DNA of 64,000 nt, taken from the NCBI GenBank assembly GCA_012064385.1, contig QRDG01000067.1, forward strand, positions 121,653 through 185,652, written 5' to 3'. This document shows positions 1-11,452 of this stretch, piece by piece. The DNA is from Puccinellia tenuiflora. Lineage: Eukaryota > Streptophyta > Magnoliopsida > Poales > Poaceae. The translations under genes were made by a program, and so were the position numbers. The notes beneath the pieces were generated by a model. It saw only the letters and a program-made list of their open reading frames with translations, ran no database searches and was not told where the DNA came from. Every line of letters begins with the position of its first letter. Positions within the stretch are counted from its first letter, which is position 1.

Positions 1-31
1 ATGCCGCCGCCACGCCCGTGACAAGGGCCAT
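1..31 (-). CDS. PPR protein gene, 5' end only (left copy), runs off the window
   Basis: An ATG on the minus strand at 31-29 opens a frame reading MALVTG, matching the start MALATG of the broken PPR (pentatricopeptide repeat) gene at 12254. Only about ten codons lie in the window, so the PPR assignment rests on identity with that second copy and not on any repeat visible here. PPR proteins bind organellar RNA through helical repeats of about 35 residues. The gene diverges from the five-exon gene at 629, with about 600 bp between the two start codons. Confidence 0.55.
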   Translation of the reverse strand, partial: MALVTGVAAA

Positions 32-186
32 TGTCGCGCACGGATCGTCTGCCTTTCGACTGTGAAGATCTCAGACTACTGGAGGGAGCACGCACGTTTC
101 GTTTTTGCCTTGGTTGTTGATGATCGATGAAGGCGCTGGGATGGCACGGGAGGGAGGGCGGGAGGCACGCGTGCTAGTGCACTCTG
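1..186. repeat. Left copy of a duplicated PPR 5' region
   Basis: The PPR start and about 155 bp upstream of it match 12224-12422 in the same orientation at roughly 94 percent by eye. The right copy carries about 15 extra bases (around 12330) that are missing here near position 110. Similarity stops at 186, where this copy runs into the spacer before the host gene and the right copy runs into an LTR. The duplication continues to the left of the window. Confidence 0.85.
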
Positions 187-628
187 CTGACGATGCTCCG
201 CCATGGGCTCGGGGCCGAGATGCCCATGACCAAGCGGCGCTCGGTAATCGATATTCCAGAGGCGGCGGCGGCGCTCGCCGGAACGGTGGGGCGGCGACCA
301 GTGCGGCGTCGCGAAGAGCAGAAAACGACCAGTTACTAGCGACGTGGCTAGTTTGGCCCGTGGATCGATTCTCTTTGGACGGAGAAGAGCGCCAACGGTC
401 TGGGCCGGAAATATTTTCGGTTGTTTGGGCCAGATGGGCCTACCACAGGTCCACAGCACACCCAAAGGTCCGTGCGAAACCCACTGTTCAGTGACTGAGT
501 CCCGCCGGCCGCCGCCGCCCCGTCGCCTTTGCCCTCCGTGCTCCTCGCCTCCGGCCGAAGGGGGGGACAGTAATCTGACAAGGGCGATCCTCCAAAAATC
601 TCGCGACCAATACCTCAGCCCCTCAGGC
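187..628. promoter_or_regulatory. GC-rich spacer between divergent PPR and host gene starts
   Basis: This stretch separates a minus-strand start (31) from a plus-strand start (629) and must hold the promoter and 5' leader of the plus-strand gene. It is rich in CCG/CGG triplets. I could not identify a convincing TATA box. The frame of exon 1 stays open upstream to about 344, but composition there is not protein-like, so I treat it as leader. Confidence 0.4.
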
Positions 629-3600
629 ATGGCGATAATTTCAGCCACAATGTCATCTCTTGTCCGGTGCTGCCCTGCCGGCACCGCAGTCCCCCGATCT
701 GCGTTGGCGCGCGACGCCGGTGTCCTCCGCCGTAACAACCGTAACAATGGAACCAGCTTGAAGCTGTCCTGTGTCGCCCCTACTGCCTGGTGCTACGCCC
801 ACAACTCGGACTCAGATACGGAAACCATGCCGCCTCGCTCGGGCCGTTGGTGGGGAGCGGCTCTGCGCCAAGACGACGCCAAGTTTTTCCCTCTCGCCGA
901 TTTACTCCCAGTTGGACAGGGGAAGAAAGAACTGTATGCTATATGGCATGCCCTTGTCGCCGCCCCCGTCGAATCCATCCTGCTCACGGTGCGCGAGATC
1001 ATGGCCGCCGGCAACTTGTTCCGCTGCCGCAGCTTCCACGTCGGCACCCTCTCAGGTAAAAGGAAAAGGAAGATGTCGAATCAAGAATTGAATTTCATAT
1101 AATATATCGCTTTAGCCTATTTACCACGCTGAATATCATGATAGTGCTTCTTATACACTTCTATCTTTTAGCTGAGACTGCAGCCAACCCTACATCTGAA
1201 AATTGTAGACACTGTTTCGTTATGTATGATCTTATAGTGCAACATCAGTACTTAAGCCGAGGTGTATTGCCTATGAGATACTCAAGATCTTGTGGTCCGT
1301 GCAGGTGCTTTGTTAGTCGTTGCTGGGTTGTGCCAACTCTGCAAAACAACACCTACGCTGTTCCTGGACATTGTTCTTGGATATATTTTCTACAAGTTAA
1401 GCGCATTATCAGCACAGTTGCAAAGGGATGGCAAGTCATTTACCATATGTGCAAGGATACAACTAGGTGAGTTCAAAAGACTTAAGTTTACCATACTTTT
1501 TTTTTTCTTTTCACGGGTTACTGTTTTGCTCCAGTAGTACATTAGCATACACATGGCCTGGCTATGTATTTGTTTATTTACGCTTTGCTTTTGTGGTAGT
1601 TTGCACCTCTTTTGATATGATTTGTTTCCTATTCTTTTACTGCAGTCCTTCTACTTGTTTTGTCTTTCAAGGACAATAGTGCTTCTCAGGTATGGCATTT
1701 TCTACCTAAAATATGTGTCAACATGTTTGACACACTCCTTTCTTGAGGAAGTTTGTGCAGTTAGATGCTTTACTAATTAATCTTTGTATATTTTTCTTTG
1801 CTTATTATAGGGCTTCTACCGCATTCTTGTTGAAGTGGTCTGGTAAGTGTTGCATCATAGGAATTTGATTATCTAGAGAAAAATATCAATATCTTGATGC
1901 TTCATATTTGAGTCGTGATCTGTTAACTATAAGTTCCAATTCATGCATATTCTAGAAGAGACAAAAAGTTCCAATTGGTGCTTTGTTGGCAAAGTTTTCT
2001 TGTTGTGCAAATATAATTAATCAATGCCATTGAAATAGAAACAAGGTGCACGGACCTTTTTTATTTGCTAAAATTTCATGGTAATTTCTTGAGGCCAATC
2101 TGAATAATAGTGTCATGTTGCAAACTTGTGATATTTACTATGGAGATGCATATACATTTTTAAGCTGTGCATTTAGATGTTGCGACAGACTTCTTTAGTT
2201 TATTACTTTCCTATATAATATGTACAAAGCTATCTAGACTAATAATTATTTTTCCGACCCTCACATCTGGAAAAAAAAATCAGGAAACCCCGAATATATT
2301 AAGAATTCTTATTTGCAGCGGTATACAAAATATGTTTGCATGTTCAAGTGTAAGAGGTTGATGCTTAAAAATGGACGCCAAGCATCCATGCAACAATAAA
2401 AAGATCGTTAAAATGCAATGTGAAACCTGGCTCAGTTGGTAAGGCTTGCAGCGGTGCAGCCTACCCAACCTTGTTCAATCTAAAAAAAAAAGTGTTAAAA
2501 ACATGAACCGAATTACAAACACTCATGTACTCTGTTCAAATATGATAAATACAACACCTCACAATATGCGTGTGCAATAGTTCAAACCCCCTGAATCTCA
2601 AGAAAACTTATTTTACTTTTCCAAAAGCATACATATTGTAAAATCGTATAGTTTCCTTGAAACTTTGTTATGGTTTTGCAAATCAAATAATAAACTTTTC
2701 AGCTCAAGGAATCCACAAGCACCCAGTCTTTCATATTCATGGACGATACATTGAGTAGAATAAATTGATTGCAAAAGTATGATCCACATTGCACATTATT
2801 AAAAAATGGAACTTATATTGCATCACTTCTCATACAACTACCATAGAAAACTATCATATACAAGTCCGGGCTCCACAACTGTCAGGGTGCCCATGTATAC
2901 TTGCTGTTGTACTCCTTTGTTTTGTGGAAGAATATTGTACTCCTTTGTGAACACAACTTTGTGCCACACTACTGTACTCCTCCATTGGCCAGCTTCGCCT
3001 ATGTCTTCAACGACAATCCTCCATTTTCTTCCAATACAAATATAATCTTCCTGGCCTGTATTGCAATAATCGTTACTAATGTAGCGATATTCGCTAGTTG
3101 GAATTTGAATAGAAAAAAGATTGTTGGCAAATTGATCAAGTATACACAAAATAACATTATAACACACAAAAGACAACATAAAGACCTAATACAAGAATAA
3201 CACTACTGTCTACAACATTCCAGGTGCAAGCAACATGCCAGCCTACGTGCTCTGGTGTGATGTCTCTTGATGTTATAGGGTTTACTAGCAAACATGCCCG
3301 TACGTTGCAACGGGAGATAAAAATATATCAATTTAGGACATGTTAGGTTTGTCGCACAAAACGGAGAGACACGACTACAATGACGCCGGCCCAGTTTGTG
3401 CATGGGTGCTATGTTCTCCCCATTTCCGCAAGCCGTCCCCACCCCACTTCTATCCGAAATCGTCGTAGGCGCCACAACATGCCCCTGCGTTGCAATGGGA
3501 GAGTGAAAAAAGAATTCAAGTTTTGAATGAAAAATATCGGCGCAACTCAAATTTTGCTTGAAAGTCTATCAACTTGTGTGACTCACTGACCCTATACTAA

Positions 3601-6600
3601 GTTCACCCTTTTCAATTAAATAATCTTATTGCTATAGCACATATGCCCGTACAATGCAACGAGGGAGAAAAAAATCTAACTTAAAGCCCGCTTGGTTTGT
3701 CACAAAAAATAGGTGTATGTATTAGTAGGATCCATAAGATGTTTTGGTCGGGAGAGAAAGAAACATCTTGGTTATGTGTTTCACTATTTATTGGGGCCCA
3801 AATTTGTCATGAAACCCTTGGAAAAAATCAAGGACCATAGAATGTAACAATCGAGACACGAATCCGACAGTGTCGTCGACGCTCCTTGGAGGATTCTTCC
3901 GGGCGCTTTATACATTCACGTTTTCGCTGTCATCCCTATCCAATTCTGTCCGGATTCGTAGCAGGCGTCATCACGTATCGTGTTTCCCCTCCATTGTCAC
4001 CGTCTACCAATCATTTGATAATCTGCTTCCTCGACACCATTGCCGTCCCTCTCTTCTGGCCGAGAACTGATAAACATGCCCGTGTGTTGTAACAGAAAAC
4101 AAAACCAACTAATTGTCAAAAATGTCTGTGCAACCTAAACTTTTGGGCACTCGCGTAACTCTAGTCTAAGTTCTCCCTTTGGTCTTAATATTTAAAAAAA
4201 TCTATTCGATCTACTATTTTATACTTTATTTTTTTATTAAATCTACCTATGCGCCTGCACGGTCCACAAAATTTTAAACTTTAGTTGTGAAGTTTTGGAG
4301 AAAATTATTGCATGTAAATTTTTATATAGACTATATTGAGGAATACACTTTTAAAATACTTCTAATTCTAAAACATGTGCTAGTTTGTCTATCTCAGCCC
4401 AAACCGCTCCATGAAAAACCATTGCTGAATATGCAGATTATCTAGGGAAAGCAGGAGATCAATGGGTAGTGTTACTGGTAGGGAAGAAGGTAATAAAAAA
4501 ATAACACTGAAATAATGATCATATAAGAGATAACCGAGCACACCCGAAGATTATTTGACAGGTTGTATTACCTCACAGAGTTCATATGATGGCCTGATCC
4601 CTGATGGACCAATATTATGTGAACGACCAGATCAATTTTGGTCAGAAACAATGTCTTAGCATGCATCTTCTCAAAGCCGCATGCAATAGAATATGCCTGC
4701 ATCTTCTAAAGTGGAGAATCGTAGGCTTCAATCTTCAAAGTCGAGTACGCCTGCCCTGGCTAAAGGAAGTTGCTACTACAGCCGCACTCCAGCTTCGCTC
4801 TCTTGCGGAGGTCCAGGCTGCAGCGGAAGTAGAGCCACAGCCGTGCCGCTGCTCCGTCTTCAGCAGCTTCGCGTATGCGCAACTTGATGCAGGAGCGGTG
4901 AAGGAATACGCCACCGAGAACACTATACGCGCTCAAGGTCCAGCGCTCCAGCAACGACGTCGTTCTGTCCAGCTCGTTTGATTCGAGGCTGAAGGACGGC
5001 GCCGAGGCAGAGGTCCTCAGCCGCACGACGCGGTTCGTCCCATCTCCACGCGGATGCCTTCAGCGACGTCGTTCTGTCCTCTAGTTGGTTGACGGCAGCT
5101 CGTTCGACTCGACCCGGAGCTGCTCAACCGATGGCGCCGAGGCAGAGGTCCTGAGCCGCATGGCCTCGCCGTTCGCCCTTCCTCCCCGTCGATGCCTTCA
5201 GCGACGTCGCTCTGCCTTCGAGTTGGTCGATGGCGGCTCGTTCGACTCGATCTGGAGCTGCTTATGGGACGATATGGTGGAAGGTCTGCGACGAAAAATT
5301 GGATGCCGGCATACGAGAGACGGTTTCTAGGCGCTGGGATTTGAGGAAGGAGGTGGAGAGATAAGGAGAAGGAAACGAAACCGAAACGAATACACAATTG
5401 GGATTGAAACGGGGAGATGCGGGACGACGTACGAAACTATAGCGACGTACGAACGAAAAACATACGAAGTTTAGGGAGGAAGAAACCTTAGTGCTTTTAT
5501 TATTAGGTATATATATATGTATAGATTGATGCAAGTCCCTTGGTTGGAGCCTCCACAGACAAACAGTAGATGGAGACAGAAATCCGAACAACAAATGAGT
5601 GGTCTTGAGATATTTACTAATCAATACTTTGTGTTGCATGTTATCTCATTTGGTGCAACTGCAAAATTACACAGGTTAGAGACCGATTCTCAGGACATAG
5701 AGGACAATTTTTTAAAAAAAATATTTGTACATGTCTCTGCAAAGGAATGCCAAATGATCGTTGTGAAGCAATAAAGAATGGAAGATGAATGTACAATCAT
5801 TATTTGCAATTCAAAATTAGTGCATGTAGTGTGATGATCAACTTAAAAATATCTAAACATTTTAGATAGTTGTCACATATGCACCAATTTTGCAGCAGAA
5901 ATTGACCATATGCATAAATATTGCATAATTGTCAATCTGCCAACTGTTGCGCCATCTGAAGAAGATATATTTTGAACATGGACTATGACAGAGTTCGATT
6001 TCACGATCCACAAAAGGACAGAACCAACCATGGTTGGCAATAGGTGCTCCTCCATATGAAACTTCTACCTTTGTTATGACAAATTTGTAGCATCTTAATA
6101 AATCTTCTAACCACGGAAATCAAAGTGCACATATGGCAGGCAATTGATTCAGCACACGTAATGTCGTTGATGTTTGAAAGCTGGACACGGCCGTTCTACC
6201 TGGATTCTACCCAGCTAGAGTAATTTCTTGTAGATTTAGTATCTCTCTTCTTTGTGATTTCCTCCTCAAAGGAACTTCAATACCGGAGGCCGGATTACCT
6301 TCTTTTACAGTGGTGGAGCCAGCCGATCATTGGAGCCTGGGCAAGTCTTGATTGTGTCCACATGACTGAACTTTTGCCCAACACAAACTAGCTTTGATGT
6401 ATAAATATGTAGTGTTTCTCGGCGGGTGCTCAGCGGCCAAGCCCGGGCAGCTGCCTAGGGTTGCCGGGAGCTGGCTCCGCCACTGTTCTTTGATGTTTTC
6501 ACCGGCATGCTAACATCATATACTAAGGTATACAAATTCTGCAAAAGAAAAACAATTACTGAAATTCTCGCGACATAGCAAAGAAAAGGCGCCACGAAGG

Positions 6601-7048
6601 AACAAGTATCTGTTGGGTTGACTTTGCTGAATTCAGATATGCATTTGGTCACTGTACACAACTAATATAGCTACTGAAGTTTTAGTGTTTGCGTAGGAAC
6701 AAGTGGAATTTTGTGCCTTGAGCAAAGTGTTGATATCACATAAAGAAAAACAATTATGTTTCTCGTTTCTTTTTCTTGGATAGCTGTGTGAATACTCCCC
6801 TTCCATTTTATATGTAATCACAAATATCTGTGGATCTCAGGTCGCTCAACATCTACATGTACTTCTCATTGGTCTACGATGGCACTGTTGGTGTGAAGCA
6901 TGGAAGACTTTACTGGCTTGCAATCTATAGGTTGCTGCGAACAAAAGGTGGTCTGATGAAGGTGGTGAGGAATACCATTCTGGATATGTATGGAGGGAAT
7001 GAACCGGTTTTGGTGAAAAGAAAAGTGCCAGTAAGGAGACGCAAATAG
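629..7048 (+). CDS. Conserved plant-type membrane protein of unknown function, five exons, 290 aa
   Basis: Exons 629-1055, 1305-1466, 1646-1689, 1811-1842 and 6841-7048 join in frame (873 nt including TAG). Every intron has GT-AG ends, and phases are 1, 1, 0 and 2. The start at 629 was chosen because the N-terminus from there is rich in Ala, Ser and Arg with few acids, like a plastid transit peptide. Hydrophobic stretches lie near residues 143-155, 159-175, 197-204 and 215-233, suggesting several membrane helices. The C-terminus is strongly basic (ends VPVRRRK). I do not recognise the family. It is the only apparently undamaged host gene in the window. Intron 4 is 5 kb and full of transposon remnants. 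The splice model is by eye; transcript reads would settle it. Confidence 0.75.
2428..2491 (+). repeat. SINE-like fragment: tRNA-type A box followed by poly-A
   Basis: TGGCTCAGTTGG at 2428-2439 fits the RNA polymerase III A-box consensus exactly, and a run of ten A ends at 2491. A B box is not clear: a weak match (TTGTTCAATC) lies at 2471-2480. This could be a short or decayed tRNA-derived SINE, or chance. Confidence 0.25.
3281..5516. mobile_element. Probable non-autonomous DNA transposon region (Mutator-like), degenerate
   Basis: A 24-bp motif of the form ACATGCCCGT-N-TTGCAACGGGA recurs at about 3292, 3477, 3641 and 4073. It is a common signature at ends of Triticeae Mutator-type repeats (recalled, not searched). 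The block ends near a T/A-rich tract at 5500-5516 and encloses a GC-rich captured-looking segment (4600-5400) with a tandem repeat. No transposase is visible and I cannot define inverted ends or a 9-bp target duplication. Confidence 0.35.
4949..5270. repeat. Imperfect tandem repeat, period about 135 bp, about 2.4 copies
   Basis: GCCGAGGCAGAGGTCCT occurs at 5001 and 5136. CAGCGACGTCG occurs at 5061 and 5199, with a shorter first copy near 4955. The units are GC-rich, unlike the surrounding AT-rich intron, and resemble duplicated exon-like sequence carried into the intron. None of the open frames across it has a recognisable product. Confidence 0.6.
6308..6485. mobile_element. hAT-type MITE, 178 bp
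   Basis: The ends are inverted: CAGTGGTGGAGCCAGC at 6308 and its complement at 6470-6485 (one mismatch). The element is flanked by near-identical 8-bp duplications, TTCTTTTA (6300-6307) and TTCTTTGA (6486-6493). An end beginning CAGTGG with an 8-bp duplication is the hAT signature. It has no coding capacity and lies about 350 bp before exon 5. Confidence 0.85.
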
Positions 7049-7519
7049 ACTCGTCTGCTGGTAGGGATGTTTGGCAGATTCATGCAGTTACCGTAGCTAG
7101 GCACATATATATAGTTTGGTAGGCTTGATGAATTCATGTAGGGTGTGTTCTTGTGAATGTGGCTAACCAGTAAAGAAAATAACCTGTTATGCGTTTTGTT
7201 GATACTATCTTAGCCAAGTGGTGAACCGAATTGTGCTTATGTTGAATGTCTTTTTTTAGCGAAGATGTGGTTTCTGCTACCGTTGTAGCAGAACGAAGTG
7301 AAAACAGTTGGCGAGGAGCGCATGAAAGGGACACAGTTTTTTTGCGAGTACACAGGTTACGATTAAAGTGGTCACTTAAGATGGGATCGGCTGGAGCGTT
7401 GGTGGCCTCCGCTAAACAAGTATGATTTTGAACATTTGAAGTTGTTAATAGCTACGTTAGCCACGTCTTCTCGAGAGAGCGAGGTTCCTGACAAGAGAAG
7501 CAACCTTTACATAATCTTA
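7049..7519. other. 3' flank of the five-exon gene
   Basis: This stretch holds the 3' untranslated region and downstream DNA. It is AT-rich. No canonical poly-A signal stands out, and no repeat or further gene is recognised. Confidence 0.4.
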
Positions 7520-7603
7520 TACTCCACTGTTCCATAATGTAAACCCATTTAACAAGCTAAGCAAGCTAACTAAAAAGACATACATTATGAAACAGAGGTA
7601 GTA
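7520..7603. mobile_element. Stowaway-type MITE, 84 bp
   Basis: The left end TACTCCACTGTTCCATAATG (7520) is the inverted counterpart of the right end near 7581-7603 (TACATTATGAAACAGAGGTA). These are the familiar Stowaway ends (CTCCCTCCGTTCC type) with TA at both borders, decayed at several positions. The short AT-rich centre folds back. It lies about 470 bp downstream of the host gene stop. Confidence 0.75.
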
Positions 7604-7838
7604 TATAACTGATCAGTACACGGCAGACACGCAAACTGCTATTGAGGTTGAAATACAAGTACACATCAACATAAGGAAATTTGAATTGCTGGCTTATGTA
7701 CGTATTTCCCCTAAGGCAGCGACCTAGGGTTTTACAGTCCTCGGGTGGTCGATCCGCCACGAGTTTGGTTTCTTCCTCGCCAATCGTCTGTGTGCTCGGT
7801 GTGATCTGATCTCTGAGATACCCTTGACTTCTCGGCTC

Positions 7839-8982
7839 ATGGCGGGGCCGTCGTCAACGGGTAACTCACGGTGGAACGAGAAGCTGGATCCAAGTCAATT
7901 GTTAGAGAAACTGCATCTGGAAGAAGATGAGCTCGACAACCTAGTCTGGGAGGAAGAAGTAGAGGAAGCGGAAGAAAAACGAAAGTGGCTTGCACTGGCT
8001 AGGGTTTTGACTGCGAAAAGTTTCAGCCAGGGAGCTCTAATCGGGGACATGAGGGCTGATTGGAACCCGGCAAAAGACGTGGTATGGAGGAGGATAAACC
8101 CTTATCTTTTCAGTACAATTTAATTGCTTAGCAGATTGGAATAAAGCAATCCATCAAGGGCCATGGGATTATAGAGGTTCTGCGTTGATCATCCAAGAGT
8201 ATGATGGATTTACTAATCCAGCGAGCATTAAGCTGGACCGTATTGAAACCTGGTGTCCGATTTATAAACTGCCTGATGGTGTCTTGAAGAATAAAAGCTT
8301 TGTGGAAAATTTGGCGAGAAGGATCGGTGACGTGCAGGAAGTACAAATCACTTTCCTAATGGCTTTGTAGGGTAGTTCATCAGGGTCAGAATTAGACTGG
8401 ATGTTCAGAAAAAAATCACTCGGTTTGTGAGTTTCTCTAAAGGAGGGAAAACGGAGTTCTACCAAGTGAAGTATGAGAAGCTTCCTACTTTTTGTTACTT
8501 TTGCGGTTTGCTAGGTCATTGGCATGAGGAGTGTGGATCTGGAGAGCATGATGAATCAAAGCTTGAATGGGGATCTTATATCCTAGCCCTTCGGAGGGGG
8601 AGGGGGACTGGACGCAGCTTTGTCTCTGGACGTGGAGATGGTGATGCTGATGAAGGTGGTTTCCGCGGAAGAGGATCAAACCCATTTAGGGGCCGAGGTT
8701 TTGCAGGAAGAGGAAGATGGACCAGTGAATACAACAATCCTGAGTATACTGAAAACCCTGCAGCGGGTATGTCAGAGTCAGGTTGGTAGAGAGGAAGATT
8801 TGTATGATAAGGACCTTACGAGTAGGAAAAGCTTGACATATGATGACCATTTTTTGAAGTCTACATCACATGCGAAGAGTTCAGTGGATGGTCTTGCTCT
8901 GATGGAGGTAGCTCCGGGGGGAGAGGATTCAGAACTGTTAGAGGACAACACTTTGAGTACCCCGGGGAAGGTTCAAGTATAG
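7839..8982 (+). pseudogene. LINE ORF1 (DUF4283-type, CCHC zinc knuckle), broken
   Basis: The frame opens at ATG 7839 (MAGPSSTG). An acidic N-terminal part is followed after 8120 by a DUF4283-like segment in a second frame. A zinc knuckle CYFCGLLGHWHEEC (8494-8535) sits in a third frame, then an Arg/Gly-rich tail. At least two frameshifts and a stop at about 8121 prevent translation. ORF1 proteins coat the LINE RNA. Its place directly before the endonuclease frame supports the call. Confidence 0.75.
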
Positions 8983-9060
8983 AAGAAATCCAAAAAAAAG
9001 TGGAGATGACACAAACCAACTGATATCGGCGGCTTCCAATGTGGAAGCTGTCCGGACGCA

Positions 9061-11452
9061 ATGAAAATCCTAGGATACAATAGCCGTGGCCTCTTACGAG
9101 CCACGGCTATCCGGGCTCTGCTAAATGTTCTAAAGCGGAGTAACCCGGATGTGCTCTTTCTGTCTGAAACTCATCTCGATGAGTGGCCGGCAGAAAGTCT
9201 TCGTCGTAAACTAAATATGGATTATAAGGAGGTGGTGCGAAGTGAGGGTCGTAGTGGTGGTCTTTTGCTTCGTTGGAAGAAAGAGGTGGTCGTTTCTCTC
9301 CGATACAAAACAAAGAACTACATCGATGTTTTTATTGGGAATAATCAACAAGACGTTAATTTGGTGGTTCACGGGTATGTATGGGGAACCGAAGTGGCAA
9401 GATAAGCATCTTACTTGGCAGTGTTTGAGGGATCTTAATGCTGCTGTTAATCTTCCATGGTTGATCATGGGAGATCTTAATGAGATTTTGTACCCTTTTG
9501 AGAAGGAAGGCGGGAACCCAAGACCGCATCATTTTATGCAATCGTTCAGGGATGCACTCGATGATTGTAACTTGACAGCTTTTGGGTATGTGGGCGACAA
9601 GTTTACATGGCACAGGGGGCGTATAAGAGAGAGGCTGGACAGGGCGTTAACCAATGAATCTTGGAATCAGAAATTTGGAAATGCTATTTTGCAAAATTTG
9701 TAGTACAGCAGCTCCGATCATCGTCCCATTCTGATGACAATAGAAGAGGATGCAACATATGAGGTAAATGGGCCGAATGTTCTCAGGTTTGAAGCTAAAT
9801 AGCTGAAAGAAGCCCAGTTTCGCCAGGTCATGGAGGAGGCTTGGGAACAGGCCGAAACCAGGAATCATTCAAACAATTTGGCGGGAAAACTAGCACTGGT
9901 CCATGACCAACTGCATAAATGGGATCGTTCTGTGTTGAAAGCTAGAAGAAATAAAATTCGGAGGAAGCAGGTGATGATGGAAAAAGCAGCTACAGACGTT
10001 TTGAGTGATGAAAACGTTGAATTACAGAAGGAGCTTGCAAAGGAAATAGAGGATCTCATGGAGCAGGAAGAAATCCATTGGGCACAGCGGAGTCGAATCA
10101 ATTGACTTCAACATGGAGATAAGAATTCTTCTTACTTTCATAATTTTGCAAATGAACGTATGAAGAGGAATATGATAAAAAAATTAAGAGATGAGAATGG
10201 TACATGGCTAGATGAAATTGCAACTCTTAATCCGTTGGTGTCAGACCATTTTGCAGGGCTGTTTAGTACCGAAATTGAAGAACCAGACCCGGATCTGCTC
10301 GCCAAAGTAGTTCCTAAAGTTACTGAGGCTATGAATGAACAACTTATGAAACCATATTCGGAGGAGGATGTGAAGAAAGCCCTATCCTCAATAGGGGACA
10401 TGAAAGCCCCCGATATAGATGGATTACATGCAATATTTTTTTAAAAATGCTGGAATATTCTGGGGGAGGCCTTAACAACAGAAGTTCTTCAAGCTATAAA
10501 TAATAAAGTTATCCCGGATGGATGGAATGACACGGTCATAGTTTTAATCCCGAAGGTGGAAAATCCTGAGCTCATTACACAATATTGGCCGATAAGTTTG
10601 TGCAATGTTCTGTATAAGGTAATCTCAAAAATGATTGCACTCCGTTTGAAGCAAGTTCTTGATGATGTTATTTCCCCTGTTCAGAGTGCTTTCGTGCCAG
10701 GTAGATTAATTACGGATAATATTTTATTGGCTTATGAGAGCATGCACACAATAAAGAATAAAAAGAAGGGTAAATGGGGATACTGTGCGGTTAAGCTTGA
10801 TATGCATAAAGCATATGACCGGGTTGAGTGGAATTTCCTAGAAGCTATGATAATTCAATTGGGGTTTGATAATAATTTGTTGATCTCTTGATGGCTTATG
10901 TTCGATCTGTCACTTATAAAGTCAGGTTCAATAATCAAGAAACAGATATTTTCATTCCTACAAGAGGGCTACGTCAAGAGGGCTACGTCAGGGGGACCCT
11001 CTATCCCCTTATTTGTTTTTGCTTTGTGCGGAAGGTCTGTCAAGTCTTCTAGCTCATAGAGAGGAGGTTCGTGGCATGGAAGGAGTAAGGGTTTGCAGAA
11101 ATGCACCATCAGTCTCACATTTACTTTTTGCTGATGATTCCCTTATTCTTATGAAAGCGGATACGACAAATGCAACCTCATTGAGACAGGTTCTTGATCA
11201 GTATTGTGCAAGCTCAGGGCAATTGGTTAGTGAAGCTAAGTGCAGTATTTTCTTTAGCCCCAATGTCACTCCAGATGTAAGGGAAGATGTTTGTACTGTA
11301 CTGAATATTATGACAGAGGCTTTAACATATAAATACTTAGGGTTACCTGCCTTGGTGGGGTGGACCGAAGTGACAGCTTTCTCCATCTGTTGGAAAAGAT
11401 AATCAAGAGACTAGAAGGTTGGAAAGAGAAATTCTTAAGTATGGGTGGAAAG
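9061..11452 (+). pseudogene. LINE ORF2: endonuclease and reverse transcriptase, broken
   Basis: It begins at ATG 9061. An apurinic-type endonuclease domain shows SETHLDEW (about 9160) and MGDLNEIL (about 9470). The reverse transcriptase shows AFVPGRLITDNI (about 10690), KLDMHKAYDRVEW (about 10795) and the catalytic FADDS (about 11130). Lesions include a frameshift near 9375, stops near 9702, 9800, 10103, 10442 and 10889, and a 14-bp tandem duplication at about 10966-10993 that breaks the frame before the active site. Nothing past the MGGK motif remains, so the RNase H/C-terminal part is absent. Confidence 0.85.

Larger units (their letters stand above)
1843..6840 (+). other. Intron 4 of the five-exon gene, swollen by repeats
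   Basis: The donor is at 1843 and the acceptor ends at 6840 (TCTCAG). The first three introns are only 121-249 bp, whereas this one is about 5 kb. It holds a SINE-like fragment (2428), a repeat-rich Mutator-like stretch (3281-5516) with a tandem repeat, and a hAT MITE (6308-6485). The rest (1843-2420, 2492-3280, 5517-6307, 6486-6840) is AT-rich with no gene or repeat I could identify. Confidence 0.6.
7700..11452 (+). mobile_element. LINE (L1/RIL type), decayed and cut off at its 3' side
   Basis: Two ORF remnants in the usual LINE order are present: a nucleic-acid-binding ORF1 and an ORF2 with endonuclease then reverse transcriptase. ORF2 stops being recognisable at the MGGK motif near 11450. 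The rest of ORF2, the 3' UTR and the poly-A tail are missing. LINE copies are normally 5'-truncated, so loss of the 3' end points to a later deletion. The 5' border near 7700 is approximate. Confidence 0.8.

Noticed and set aside
344..628. Extension of exon 1 of the five-exon gene upstream to 344
   Set aside because: The frame is open, but its composition is low-complexity and the ATG at 629 starts a sensible transit-peptide-like N-terminus; the upstream part is better read as leader.
2838..3179. 113-codon minus-strand frame in intron 4
   Set aside because: It looks partly protein-like, but I recognise no domain, it lacks context, and no splice partners are seen; kept as unexplained intron sequence.
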